Assembly (NCBI RefSeq): GCF_900111405.1
Contig: NZ_FOHJ01000011.1
Location: forward strand, 1-64,000
Source of the DNA: Salinibacillus kushneri
GTDB taxonomy: Bacteria; Bacillota; Bacilli; Bacillales; Alkalibacillaceae
DNA length: 64,000 nucleotides
Reading direction: 5' to 3'
The notes under the pieces were generated by a model. The model ran no database searches. It was given only the letters and a program-made list of their open reading frames with translations, and was not told where the DNA came from. Shown here piece by piece: positions 11,624 through 20,754 of this stretch. The stretch's first letter is position 1. Each line of letters begins with the position of its first letter. The position numbers and the translations under genes were made by a program.

Positions 11624-11703
11624 AAAAGTACTTGGGAAAGGGTCGGCAAAAAATAGATAGCGTTTTTTCTTAGCTTTTCAAAACTTACGAAAGGAGCTTC
11701 GAT

Positions 11704-11778
11704 ATGAGACTGAAACGTTTAAGAGAAAAGCTAAAAAGACGTTGGAAGGATCTTTTGGGTCGAAAAAAATATGCATAG
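11704..11778 (+). CDS. Short basic peptide ORF (24 aa) upstream of rpoY-rnjA
   Basis: An ATG follows AAAGGAGC at normal spacing and opens a frame of 24 residues starting MRLKRLREKLKRRW and ending GRKKYA. About half the residues are Lys or Arg and they fall on one face of a possible amphipathic helix with Leu and Trp. I recognise no family. It could be a small protein, a leader peptide that links translation to expression of the downstream RNA polymerase and RNase genes, or chance. The strong ribosome site and intact short frame favour translation. Confidence 0.45.
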   Translation: MRLKRLREKLKRRWKDLLGRKKYA

Positions 11779-11886
11779 TATTCCTCCGTACCAAATTACC
11801 TTAAATAGTATTGAATACACGTATGTCCAAAACAACGATTGAATGGAACAAGGATATGAATTTTTATCTAGTAAGGAGAGATCGAC

Positions 11887-12096
11887 ATGATTTACAAAGT
11901 ACTTTATCAAGAAAACCCGGAGGAAGTTCCTGTAAGAGAACGGACCCAAGCCATGTATGTGGAAGCAGAAAGTGAACGTAAAATTCGTAAAAAGTTATCC
12001 TATCGCAATGTGCATATCGAGCATATTATTCTACTGTCCGAAAACCATTTAGAATATGAAAAACGCTCAAAAGATTTTGAAGTGGAGAACCTCTAA
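11887..12096 (+). CDS. rpoY: RNA polymerase epsilon subunit (RpoY)
   Basis: The 69-residue protein matches the DUF1447/RpoY family (MIYKVLYQE start, ERTQAMYVEAESE, EHIILLSENHLEYE). RpoY is a small Firmicutes-specific RNA polymerase subunit. Its stop codon touches the rnjA start with no gap, the arrangement known in B. subtilis. AAGGAGA precedes the ATG. Confidence 0.92.
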   Translation: MIYKVLYQENPEEVPVRERTQAMYVEAESERKIRKKLSYRNVHIEHIILLSENHLEYEKRSKDFEVENL

Positions 12097-13764
12097 ATGA
12101 AATTCGTCAAAAATGATCAAGCAGCGGTATTTGCACTAGGTGGTCTCGGTGAAATCGGTAAAAACACGTATGGCATTCAGTTCCAGGATGAAATCATTCT
12201 TGTTGATGCAGGAATTAAATTCCCTGAAGATGAGCTCTTAGGAATTGACTATGTCATCCCAGATTATACTTACCTAGTACAAAACCAGGATAAAATCAAG
12301 GGATTGTTCCTCACCCACGGGCATGAGGACCACATTGGTGGAATTCCTTATTTGTTGCGTGAAATAAATATCCCTATTTATGGGGGTAAACTTGCGATCG
12401 GTTTAGTAAAAAGTAAATTAGAAGAACATGGATTATTACGGAATGCAAAACTTCATACCATTCATGAGGACGATGTGATTAAATTCCGTAAAACATCTGT
12501 ATCCTTTTTCCGAACAACACACAGTATTCCTGATTCTTATGGCGTTGTTGTCAAAACCCCTCCAGGAAACATTGTACACACAGGAGATTTTAAGTTTGAT
12601 TTTACCCCTGTTGGGGAACCTGCTAATTTAACAAAAATGGCAGAAATCGGAAAAGATGGAGTTCTGTGTTTACTATCAGATAGTACAAATAGTGAAGTTC
12701 CTGGTTTTACACTATCTGAGCGCGTTGTTGGACAGAGCATTCGTGAAATTTTCAGTAATGTGGAAGGAAGAATTATTTTCGCAACCTTTGCTTCCAATAT
12801 CCACCGCTTACAACAAGCTGTAGAAGCAGCAATCGAAAATAATCGAAAAATTGCGGTATTTGGACGTAGTATGGAAAAAAATATTGAAGTAGGTAAAAAT
12901 TTAGGGTACATTAACGCACCGGATGATACCTTTATTGAGGCATCCCAAATTAACCGTCTCCCAAGTAATGAAGTGGCAATACTATGTACAGGATCACAAG
13001 GGGAACCTATGGCAGCCCTTTCCCGCATTGCCAATGGTTCTCACAGACAAATCCAAATTCAGCCTGGTGATACAGTTGTATTTTCCTCATCACCAATCCC
13101 AGGTAATACAATCAGCGTAAGTCGTATGATTAACATGTTATACCGTGCCGGAGCAGATGTTATTCATGGCTCATTAAACAACATTCATACCTCGGGACAC
13201 GGATCCCAGGAAGAACAAAAGTTAATGCTTCGTTTATTAAAGCCAAAATACTTCATGCCAATACACGGTGAATACCGTATGTTAGTTGAGCATATGAAGC
13301 TTGCGAGTGATTGTGGAGTTGATCCAAAAGATTCCTTTATTTTAGATAATGGTGATGTACTTGCACTAGGAAAAGACAATGCATCATTTGCCGGTAAAAT
13401 TCCTTCTGGTTCGATTTATGTCGATGGTAGTGGAATTGGAGACATTGGAAACATTGTCCTTCGAGATCGCAGAATCCTATCAGAAGAAGGACTAGTAATT
13501 ATTGTGGTAAGCATTAATATGAAGGAATTTAAGATTGCTTCAGGTCCAGATATTATCTCTCGGGGATTTGTATATATGAGAGAGTCTGAAGATTTGATTA
13601 AAGAAGCACAAAAGCTCGTTTCCAAACACTTGGATAAAGTAATGGAACGACGTACTAGCCAATGGTCAGAAATCAAAAATGAAATTACAGATACCATTGC
13701 ACCCTTCCTTTATGAAAAAACAAAAAGGAAGCCAATGATTCTGCCTATTATCATGGAAGTATAA
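12097..13764 (+). CDS. rnjA: Ribonuclease J1
   Basis: The 555-residue metallo-beta-lactamase/beta-CASP enzyme has the zinc motif HGHEDH at residues 74-79, a later [18 protein letters not shown] and the beta-CASP GSQGEP and HTSGHG motifs, then a C-terminal dimerisation domain. It acts as 5'-3' exonuclease and endonuclease in mRNA turnover and rRNA maturation. Length equals that of B. subtilis RNase J1. It starts immediately after the rpoY stop, so translation is coupled; the paralogue RNase J2 is not in the window. Confidence 0.95.
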   Translation: MKFVKNDQAAVFALGGLGEIGKNTYGIQFQDEIILVDAGIKFPEDELLGIDYVIPDYTYLVQNQDKIKGLFLTHGHEDHIGGIPYLLREINIPIYGGKLAIGLVKSKLEEHGLLRNAKLHTIHEDDVIKFRKTSVSFFRTTHSIPDSYGVVVKTPPGNIVHTGDFKFDFTPVGEPANLTKMAEIGKDGVLCLLSDSTNSEVPGFTLSERVVGQSIREIFSNVEGRIIFATFASNIHRLQQAVEAAIENNRKIAVFGRSMEKNIEVGKNLGYINAPDDTFIEASQINRLPSNEVAILCTGSQGEPMAALSRIANGSHRQIQIQPGDTVVFSSSPIPGNTISVSRMINMLYRAGADVIHGSLNNIHTSGHGSQEEQKLMLRLLKPKYFMPIHGEYRMLVEHMKLASDCGVDPKDSFILDNGDVLALGKDNASFAGKIPSGSIYVDGSGIGDIGNIVLRDRRILSEEGLVIIVVSINMKEFKIASGPDIISRGFVYMRESEDLIKEAQKLVSKHLDKVMERRTSQWSEIKNEITDTIAPFLYEKTKRKPMILPIIMEV

Positions 13765-13780
13765 TTGGCAGGATTATAGT

Positions 13781-13846
13781 AAAGCTGTCTCATATTGGGA
13801 CAGCTTTAGCTTGTAGAGAAACCCCTGGTTTCCTACAAGCTTTTTT
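13781..13846 (+). terminator. Double hairpin terminator after rnjA
   Basis: AAAGCTGTC/GACAGCTTT forms a first stem (13781-13807). AGCTTGTAG/CTACAAGCT forms a second (13808-13841) followed by TTTTTT, which is a classical intrinsic terminator. Confidence 0.8.
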
Positions 13847-13910
13847 CATTATTCCTTTCGTTTAATGCTAAGCCGCCGCAGTTGAAAATGTATCATCATC
13901 AAATTAAACA

Positions 13911-13971
13911 CAAGAATAAGACTCTCCTGCACTAGCTTATCCGAGCGAAGTGCAGGAGAGTCTTATTCTTG
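13911..13971. repeat. Perfect 23-bp inverted repeat with 15-base loop
   Basis: The arm at 13911-13933 is the exact reverse complement of the arm at 13949-13971. No T run follows on either strand, so it is not a standard terminator. A smaller stem, CTGACA/TGTCAG, lies just downstream. It occupies the space between rnjA and ktrC. Confidence 0.85.
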
Positions 13972-14069
13972 TTCTGACAGGCGGTTGTCAGTAATGCCTG
14001 CTCTCGCACTTTTTGTTTCCCACCCATACACAATACCGCAGTCCTTGCAGTTCTTTTGAAACATCTTTA

Positions 14070-14741
14070 CTAGTCATCATCCACTACTAGATTTTTCTCA
14101 AAACGGGAGATGTCTCGATCTGCACCTATGACAATTAAAATATCGTTTTTCCGGATTTCTTCAGTTGCCAGTGGAGACACTAAAACCTCTTTATCTCTTT
14201 TGATGGCTACAATATTACAGCCATATTCAGCCCGAATATCCAAATCAACAAGCGTTTTCCCGCTCATTTTATCGCCCGCTTTTACTTCAACAACACTATG
14301 TTCATCCGAAAGTTCCAGGTAGTCTAATACATTGCTTGATATAATGTTATGGGCTATTCGTCTTCCCATATCACGTTCTGGATGGACGACATAATCAGCC
14401 CCTATTTTGTTTAACACTTTTTCATGATAATCATTTTGAGCTTTTACGGTTATCCTTTTTATGCCCAGTTCTTTTAACATTAATGTAGTTAAAATACTCG
14501 ATTGAATATTGTCACCAATAGCCACAATAACATGGTCAATATTATGAATACCAATTTCTTTTAAGACTTTTTCATCCGTTGTATCTGCAATCACTGAATG
14601 AGTTGCAATATCTTTGTAGTCATTGACCCGATCAGGATCAACATCTATTGCCATTACATCCATTCCTTCTTTACTTAATTCAACACAAATACTACCACCA
14701 AAGCGTCCAAGTCCAATGACTGCATATTCCTTCTTTTTCAT
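14070..14741 (-). CDS. ktrC: Ktr potassium uptake regulatory subunit (KtrC)
   Basis: The 223-residue cytosolic protein has an RCK-N Rossmann domain with the nucleotide motif GLGRFGGS at about 9-16 and an acidic end of strand two (AIDVDPDRV), then an RCK-C domain (about 135-223). Octameric rings of such subunits gate KtrB/KtrD channels in response to ATP/ADP and cyclic di-AMP. Its position beside rnjA matches B. subtilis ktrC (ykqB). The partner pore is probably KtrD at 43406-44770, about 29 kb away. AGGGAGAG precedes the ATG. Confidence 0.88.
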   Translation of the reverse strand: MKKKEYAVIGLGRFGGSICVELSKEGMDVMAIDVDPDRVNDYKDIATHSVIADTTDEKVLKEIGIHNIDHVIVAIGDNIQSSILTTLMLKELGIKRITVKAQNDYHEKVLNKIGADYVVHPERDMGRRIAHNIISSNVLDYLELSDEHSVVEVKAGDKMSGKTLVDLDIRAEYGCNIVAIKRDKEVLVSPLATEEIRKNDILIVIGADRDISRFEKNLVVDDD

Positions 14742-14911
14742 CTTAAACTCTCCCTACTGCACTGAATTTGTACATGGCTTAAGTCTATCATAAGATTATA
14801 GAAATAAGGAAGACTACAAAGTGGTGAAACTTGAATATGATTTATACTTCCTTTAAAATAAGTAATTTGTAGTATAATGCTTCAAATAACAGATTCAACA
14901 GGAGGTACTCC

Positions 14912-15391
14912 ATGTTCATTTCATACCCAATCCTGGCAGCATTACTTGCCCCTCTTCTCGCACAAGTAATAAAAATCCCTTTATATTACGTAAAGAATCG
15001 AAAGTGGAAGCTGGAGCTCCTATTTAGTACCGGCGGAATGCCAAGTTCACATACAGCAACCGTGGTGTCACTCACGACTGCAATGGCCTTAATGGAAGGG
15101 ATTCAGTCTAATTCATTTGCTATTAGTCTTATTCTAACCATTATTGTGATGCATGATGCTACAGGAGTAAGACGACAGGCGGGACGACATGCTGTTGTTT
15201 TAAATCAAATGGCACAAGATTTCCATAGGCTCGTTAACACACTTAAACACCATAAAATGAACAATTATGAAAAGAGAGAACAACTGAAAGAACTTCTAGG
15301 TCATAAACCTTTAGAAGTTTTTTTTGGAGCCTTATTTGGAATTATCGTTGCCATAGTTCTATATAATTTTTACCCGTTTCACAGACTATAA
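14912..15391 (+). CDS. YuiD-like membrane protein (divergent PAP2/DUF212 family)
   Basis: The 159-residue protein has hydrophobic segments at both ends and the family motif GGMPSSHTATVVSL, followed by HDATGVRRQAGRHA, both conserved in the DUF212 group that is distantly related to acid phosphatase/vanadium haloperoxidase PAP2 enzymes. The SSH and RRQAGRHA motifs resemble catalytic PAP2 residues, but no activity is established. AGGAGG precedes the ATG. It is divergent from ktrC and convergent with the ABC genes. Confidence 0.8.
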   Translation: MFISYPILAALLAPLLAQVIKIPLYYVKNRKWKLELLFSTGGMPSSHTATVVSLTTAMALMEGIQSNSFAISLILTIIVMHDATGVRRQAGRHAVVLNQMAQDFHRLVNTLKHHKMNNYEKREQLKELLGHKPLEVFFGALFGIIVAIVLYNFYPFHRL

Positions 15392-15430
15392 GAAAAGCCC
15401 TTATCTCCCGCTTGAGATAAGAGCTTTTCT
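15391..15430. terminator. Shared terminator between yuiD-like gene and ABC operon
   Basis: AGAAAAGCCCTTATCTC pairs with GAGATAAGAGCTTTTCT over a short loop. It lies between convergent stops and has T-rich flanks on both strands. Confidence 0.8.
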
Positions 15431-15435
15431 TTGTA

Positions 15436-17262
15436 TTAGGCGCCTAACATTTGAAATTGTGCTTTAACAAGATGGTAATATTCCCCTTTCCCACTCATTA
15501 ACTCATCATGATTTCCTTGTTCCAAAATATGACCATTTTCTAATACAATGATGTGATCTGCTTCACGAATCGTCGATAGTCTGTGAGCAATCAATATGGA
15601 TGTACGTCCCTGCAGTAATCTCTTTAATGCCTTTTGTATTTTTTGTTCTGTTTCCGTATCAATGCTTGCCGTTGCTTCATCTAGGATAATAATTTTAGGA
15701 TTGGCAAGTAAAGCCCGGGCAAATGAAAGGAGCTGTCGTTCACCTACAGACAGAATATTACCTCTTTCCTCTACTTCTGTCTCATATCCATCAGCCAGAC
15801 GCCGGATGAAATCATCAGCTCCTACGACTTTTGCAGCCTCCATGACTTCTTCATCAGTAGCATTTGGACGTCCAAATCGAATATTATCCATAATCGTTCC
15901 GGAAAAAATAAAAGTATCCTGTAGAACGACACTTATATTTTGGCGCAAGCTATCAAGAGTTACATCACGTAAGTCTATCCCATCTATTTTCACAGCCCCT
16001 TCTGTCGGATCATAAAAACGACTAATAAGGTTAGCAATGGTTGACTTTCCGGATCCTGTATGACCAACTAAGGCTACAGTTTGCCCCTGCTTCATTTCCA
16101 ATGAAATTTCATGAAGAGCTACACGATCATCGTCATAAGAAAATTTCACATGATCAAATTCAATATTTCCTTTCATATCTTCAAACGAAATCGCATTTGA
16201 TTTTTCTTTGACATTTGGTCTTTCATCCAGAAATTCAAAGATACGTTCCGATGAAGACATGGCCATTAATAATTGATTGTAGCTCTGGCCTAAACGGGAA
16301 ATCGGATCCCAAAACATCCCTAAATAAAAGGCAAAGGAAACAAATATACCGGTTGTGACATAAGGATTATTTAAAATTAAATAAGCTCCATACGAGATTA
16401 AAATAGCCGTTCCAATCGCATTACACATTTCCACCAGAGGTCTAAACATCGCACTTTTTTTCGTTGCGATTCTCCACTTCTCATAGTTATCTGTGTTTAC
16501 GCCATTAAAGAACTCTGTATTTTCCTTCTCCTGAGAAAAAGACTGGGTAATGCGAATTCCCTGAATACTTTCATTTAAATGAGAATTTAATCGGGATTGT
16601 TGAATCCGCACCTGCTGCCAGGACCTTCGAATGTTTTTCCTGAGCTTTGTAGAGATAAAAAACATAATCGGCAGGATGATCATAACGGCAAGCGCAAGTT
16701 TCGGACTCAACATAAACATTATGATAACAATACCAAGTAATGTGATAACATCTGTTAAAAGGTTTATAATTCCATTGGTGAAAAGCTCCTGTAAAGAGTT
16801 TACATCATTTAAAATACGTACAAGAATGGATCCTGCTGATCTTGAATCAAAAAACCGGTGCGAAAGCCGTTGAACATGTGCAAATAATCCATCTCTTAAG
16901 TCATAAATTACATTTTGCCCGAGTTGATTAACCCAGCGTATACGAAGTGTATTAGCAACGTAGTTAAATACATACAAAAAACCGATTAAAATAACAAATT
17001 GTATTAATAAGTTTACATCCTGATTTGCCAATGCCTTATCAATGGTATATCGACCAATGATAATCGGGACAATTAAACGAACAGCCGTTGAAATCAGCAT
17101 GGCAATTATAGCAGCCGGCAATAACGTTTTCGCATAAGGCTTCATATATTTAAATAAGCGAACCGTTTGTTTCCAATTAAACGGTTTATCTACAGCCGTA
17201 TCAATCGTGTAGTAAAAACGTTTTAAATGTTTACTTTCTGATGCCGTGCTTTTTTGACTCAT
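15436..17262 (-). CDS. ABC exporter half-transporter with canonical Walker B Glu (YfiC-like)
   Basis: The 608-residue protein has a six-helix membrane domain (about 40-330) fused to an ATPase domain with Walker A GHTGSGKST, Q-loop VVLQDTF, a degenerate signature LSVGERQ in place of LSGGQ, and Walker B IIILDEATASID with the catalytic Glu. It lies 11 bases after the companion gene at 17274 and the two lengths match B. subtilis YfiB/YfiC. Together they likely form a heterodimeric multidrug-type exporter. The substrate is unknown. GGAGGGAG precedes the ATG. Confidence 0.88.
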   Translation of the reverse strand: MSQKSTASESKHLKRFYYTIDTAVDKPFNWKQTVRLFKYMKPYAKTLLPAAIIAMLISTAVRLIVPIIIGRYTIDKALANQDVNLLIQFVILIGFLYVFNYVANTLRIRWVNQLGQNVIYDLRDGLFAHVQRLSHRFFDSRSAGSILVRILNDVNSLQELFTNGIINLLTDVITLLGIVIIMFMLSPKLALAVMIILPIMFFISTKLRKNIRRSWQQVRIQQSRLNSHLNESIQGIRITQSFSQEKENTEFFNGVNTDNYEKWRIATKKSAMFRPLVEMCNAIGTAILISYGAYLILNNPYVTTGIFVSFAFYLGMFWDPISRLGQSYNQLLMAMSSSERIFEFLDERPNVKEKSNAISFEDMKGNIEFDHVKFSYDDDRVALHEISLEMKQGQTVALVGHTGSGKSTIANLISRFYDPTEGAVKIDGIDLRDVTLDSLRQNISVVLQDTFIFSGTIMDNIRFGRPNATDEEVMEAAKVVGADDFIRRLADGYETEVEERGNILSVGERQLLSFARALLANPKIIILDEATASIDTETEQKIQKALKRLLQGRTSILIAHRLSTIREADHIIVLENGHILEQGNHDELMSGKGEYYHLVKAQFQMLGA

Positions 17263-17273
17263 CTTTCTCCCTC

Positions 17274-19028
17274 CTATCCTGGATGTTTTTCCAATACTGT
17301 ATCCTGATCCTGATATTGAATGTCATATATTCGTTGATAAGTACCTCCGTTTTTAAGGAGATTTTCGTGTACACCTCGTTCCACGACTTTTCCATCTTCT
17401 AAAACAAGTATTTCATCAGCATGCTTAAGTGCAGAAATGCGATGAGCAATGATAAATGTTGTCCTGCCCTTCATTACCTCTCGAAGTGCTTTTTGAATTT
17501 TAAATTCGGTCTCCATATCAACTGCTGAAGTTGCATCATCCAAAACTAAAATCCGGGGATTAATTAAAATAGCCCGGGCAATGGCGATTCGTTGTTTTTG
17601 CCCACCAGATAAACCCATTCCACGTTCTCCAAGTAAGGTTTCATATCCATTTGGCATATCTATAATAAAATCATGAGCCTGAGCACGCTTGGCGGCATCC
17701 ATAACCTCATCCATTGTCGCATCAGGATTTCCATAACGAATATTTTCCAAAATGGTCGTTGAAAATAAAAAAGCCTCCTGCAAAACAAATCCAATATTTC
17801 GTCGGAGTGTTTTTAAACCGTATTGTTGTACGGGATGTCCGTCAATAAGAACGCTACCTTGTTCTGGTTCATAAAAACGGGTAATGAGTTGTGTGATACT
17901 GGTTTTCCCAGCTCCAGTTGCTCCTATTAAACCGATAACCTTTCCTGGAGGAGCATCAAAGGAAATACTTTTTAACGCAGCATCATCCTCCTCAACATAA
18001 GTAAGTGTGACATCTTCAAAGGTTACATGTCCTTTGATTTGAGTCTGTTTTTTAGCATTTGTTATTTCCTGAATATCCTCCCTTTGTTCTAATATCTCCA
18101 GTAAACGTTCCCCAGAGGCCTTTGCTTGTGAAAACTGGTTAATAACAAATCCAAAGTCTGTTAATGGCCAGACAATATACCAGACTAAACTAAAAAAGGC
18201 CACTAATTCTCCTGGCTGAAGGTCACCTTGGATAACTAAATGACCTCCATATCCAAGTAAGACCACAACACTAATATTCCCTAAAAGTTCCATTAAAGGG
18301 AAAAATTTTGCCCAAATGCTTGCTGTGTGTAAATAATGATCCCGATAATTTTGATTGGAATTTGCGAATCGACCAATTTCAAAATCTTCTCTAGACAATG
18401 ATTTTACTGTATGAATACCACTTACATTTTCCTGCACTCTTGTATTTAATCGCCCTAGAGATTTACGAACACCACGAAAAGCTGGATGTACCTGTTTATC
18501 AAAACGAGCTGTGACCACTACTAGAAAAGGCATGGAAGCCATCGTTACCAAAGCAAGTGGAACAGAATAATAAAACATAACCCCTAAACTGATAAGAATG
18601 ATTAAAGTGATTCGAACTACAGATGAAAATCCAAATGACAAAAAGGCTCGAAAGCTTTCTACATCTGAAGTCAAACGTGACATTAAATCCCCTGTCTTTG
18701 CATTATCGTAGTATTTAAAGGATAATTTCTGAAGCTTTTTATACAAAGCATTGCGTAAATCATAAACAGATTTAATTCCAAATAATTCACCTAAATACTG
18801 ATGAAAATATGTAGCCAGCCCTTTTACAGCCATAATCACTATAAAACCGAAAGCTAGAAAAGGTATTAATGGGTATCTCTCTCCTAATACCACTTCATCA
18901 ATGGTAATTTGAAGGACGATTGGATAAACCACTGTAATTCCTGTAACGAATAACAGAGCAAGTAAAGAAATAAATAGTAAACGCTTGTAAGGCCAAAAAA
19001 ATGATTTTAGTTTTTTAAAAGTATCCAA
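17274..19028 (-). CDS. ABC exporter half-transporter with degenerate Walker B (YfiB-like)
   Basis: The 584-residue protein has six hydrophobic segments, then Walker A GATGAGKTS, the standard signature LSGGQ, and Walker B ILVLDDATSAVD in which Asp stands where the catalytic Glu is expected. Paired with the partner downstream, one composite ATP site would be complete (partner Glu with this LSGGQ) and the other defective. That asymmetry is known for heterodimeric exporters such as BmrCD and TM287/288. The start is TTG at 19028 after GGAGGGA. Confidence 0.88.
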   Translation of the reverse strand: MDTFKKLKSFFWPYKRLLFISLLALLFVTGITVVYPIVLQITIDEVVLGERYPLIPFLAFGFIVIMAVKGLATYFHQYLGELFGIKSVYDLRNALYKKLQKLSFKYYDNAKTGDLMSRLTSDVESFRAFLSFGFSSVVRITLIILISLGVMFYYSVPLALVTMASMPFLVVVTARFDKQVHPAFRGVRKSLGRLNTRVQENVSGIHTVKSLSREDFEIGRFANSNQNYRDHYLHTASIWAKFFPLMELLGNISVVVLLGYGGHLVIQGDLQPGELVAFFSLVWYIVWPLTDFGFVINQFSQAKASGERLLEILEQREDIQEITNAKKQTQIKGHVTFEDVTLTYVEEDDAALKSISFDAPPGKVIGLIGATGAGKTSITQLITRFYEPEQGSVLIDGHPVQQYGLKTLRRNIGFVLQEAFLFSTTILENIRYGNPDATMDEVMDAAKRAQAHDFIIDMPNGYETLLGERGMGLSGGQKQRIAIARAILINPRILVLDDATSAVDMETEFKIQKALREVMKGRTTFIIAHRISALKHADEILVLEDGKVVERGVHENLLKNGGTYQRIYDIQYQDQDTVLEKHPG

Positions 19029-19154
19029 CGTTGTCCCTCCCTTTCTTCTTTTTTAAAAATCGCGTATATATAAATATATCGAGTTCCGAAATAAATATCT
19101 ACCCCTTTTCCAAAATTTTTTAAATTTTTATAATCGGTCTACTTTTAAAAAGGA

Positions 19155-19304
19155 GGCTCTGTTAAAGCTTATTGTTGATTTTCCACCAAGCTGATTGAAG
19201 CGGAAGTGCTCCAATCTCCTGTGGAAAGGGTATGCCGAGGAGGGCTCCGGACGCGGAAAGCGAGCACACTGGAGATGAAAGAAACACCTATGGTTAACAG
19301 AGAC
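19155..19304. repeat. MITE-like interspersed repeat, copy 2 (150 bp)
   Basis: The element starts GGCTCTGTTAAAGC and ends GGTTAACAGAGAC, so the ends are near-perfect inverted repeats. It has the family text TATTGTTGATTTT near one end and GCGAGCACACTGGAG near the other. The orientation is opposite to copy 1. It lies in the 415-base gap between the ABC operon promoter side and the cotF-like gene; no gene lies in the gap. Confidence 0.75.
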
Positions 19305-19403
19305 AAAAAGGCCTTTCAGCGTACGACATTTTAATAGGTAAAAAAGGGGTTGTATACGTCTTTTCCTTTCTAAATATTCCCTTGCGCTTTTAGAAAAAGA
19401 AAG

Positions 19404-19432
19404 AGAGAGCCCCTCTATAAGAAAGGCTCCCT
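19404..19432 (-). terminator. Probable terminator after cotF-like gene
   Basis: On the minus strand AGGGAGCC and GGGGCTCTCT can form an imperfect stem followed by CTTTCTTTTTCT. It lies 12 bases past the stop of the coat protein gene. Confidence 0.55.
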
Positions 19433-19443
19433 GAGAAAAACCA

Positions 19444-20082
19444 TTATTGGAGGTTATTTTGACCAGTCTGCTCTATCATTGGTGATTTCGCAAATGAATT
19501 TAAAATTTGCTGCATATCCTGCTGTGCTAATTGGGGAACTTGATAATAGCCGTTTTTATTCTGATAAAGAAACAGCTCATAAGCCATTTCAATAAAGTTA
19601 GGAATGCTATCAGCTAATACTCGACGTACAACCGGGTTTGTACTTTCCAGTGATGCCGTTGTCAGAGCCGTAGCATTAGCTTTGGCAAGTCCGATCATAA
19701 AGCTTGAAATACATTTGTCATCAAGCTCATTAACAGATTGTTTAGGTTTAGATGGTTGTGATGGTGTAAGTCCATAGGTGACATCATTACTTTGATTCAT
19801 TTTATAGCTTGAAGTGGGCATGGATGGATCATTCCCTGTGGAAAAAGCCTCGACCATAATGTTATATTGGGAATTCATAAATTGTGACTGATTTTGGCAG
19901 ATGTTCATGAGTTCCTGATCCTGTATATGCTCTTGATAAAGCATATACTGCTCCATTTGCCCCATTAATCCAGATAGTACTTCATGAAGATCAAGCACTT
20001 CATGACCACCATGGTTAAAGGTGATATTCCCACCTGGCATTTGCGGATTCATGGATGGCTGATTCATTTGCTGGTTGGCCAA
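19444..20082 (-). CDS. Spore coat protein, CotF family
   Basis: The 212-residue protein has a Gln/Asn/Met/Pro-rich N-terminus (MANQQMNQPSMNPQMPGG), a four-helix ferritin-like region with EQYMLYQEHIQDQELMN, and a C-terminal helical part with YELFLYQNKNGYYQVP, a typical CotF-family pattern. Members are structural spore coat proteins made late in the mother cell. I did not find a confident sigma-K promoter. AAAGGAGTG precedes the ATG. Confidence 0.8.
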   Translation of the reverse strand: MANQQMNQPSMNPQMPGGNITFNHGGHEVLDLHEVLSGLMGQMEQYMLYQEHIQDQELMNICQNQSQFMNSQYNIMVEAFSTGNDPSMPTSSYKMNQSNDVTYGLTPSQPSKPKQSVNELDDKCISSFMIGLAKANATALTTASLESTNPVVRRVLADSIPNFIEMAYELFLYQNKNGYYQVPQLAQQDMQQILNSFAKSPMIEQTGQNNLQ

Positions 20083-20173
20083 TCTAAATCACTCCTTTAT
20101 AAGGATACAACTTTAGTATGGATTCAGATGACCCAGCCAAACCATTGAAAATAGTACCGGTTTTGGTTAGGAT

Positions 20174-20204
20174 TTAAAAAAGCCGATTCTTATTGGAACC
20201 GGCT
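20174..20204 (-). terminator. Terminator after ykuV
   Basis: On the minus strand AGCCGGTTCC pairs with GAATCGGCT, followed by TTTTTTAAA. It lies just after the ykuV stop. Confidence 0.7.
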
Positions 20205-20210
20205 GTCTAC

Positions 20211-20657
20211 TTATCTTTTTGTTAAAACACGTTGGATTCGTTTTGTAAGCATTCCAAGTCCGTTTCCACCGACTTGAGAATGCCTCAGCTTTCCATCTTT
20301 ATCAAAAAGAAAATAGGCAGGTACCTCTTTCACCCCAAACGCATTGGATAACGTTAAATCATTATCAATTAAAATCGGTTCAGTTATATGGTGCTCTCTT
20401 GCCTTCTCCTTGACCAGATTCACATCCATATCCTGCTGGGAACGCGGCATATGAATAGCTATAACGTTTAGATAATCGGCATAATGATCACGAATCTTAT
20501 GAATTTTAGGCATTGCTTTTTTACAGGTTTTACAACTGACTGACCAAAAATGAATGAGTGAAGGATCATCAGCCCCAATTAATGTTCCTTTGGATATTCG
20601 GCCATTCAGCCATGTTGTCGCACTGGATAATTCAGGCATTTCCTGTCTCAGTCTCAT
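20211..20657 (-). CDS. ykuV: Cytosolic thioredoxin-like oxidoreductase (YkuV)
   Basis: The 148-residue thioredoxin-fold protein has the active site CKTC at Cys42 and Cys45, preceded by IHFWSVS, and the cis-proline motif VPAYFLF near residue 115. It lacks a signal peptide, unlike the ResA/TlpA exported relatives, so it should act in the cytosol. It is paired with the peroxiredoxin gene upstream, as in B. subtilis ykuU-ykuV, and may reduce that enzyme. A GGGGAGG stretch lies before the ATG. Confidence 0.88.
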   Translation of the reverse strand: MRLRQEMPELSSATTWLNGRISKGTLIGADDPSLIHFWSVSCKTCKKAMPKIHKIRDHYADYLNVIAIHMPRSQQDMDVNLVKEKAREHHITEPILIDNDLTLSNAFGVKEVPAYFLFDKDGKLRHSQVGGNGLGMLTKRIQRVLTKR

Positions 20658-20685
20658 GTATGTTCCTCCCCTTATTTATTCACTT

Positions 20686-20716
20686 AAAAAGGCCTAACCA
20701 AATGTTAGACCTTTTT
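20686..20716 (-). terminator. Terminator between ykuU and ykuV
   Basis: AAAAAGGCCTAAC pairs with GTTAGACCTTTTT over five bases. On the minus strand it follows ykuU and precedes ykuV, so ykuV may have its own promoter or depend on readthrough. Confidence 0.65.
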
Positions 20717-20754
20717 AATCCATTAAATGTGATTTTCATGCAACTTGTTACACT

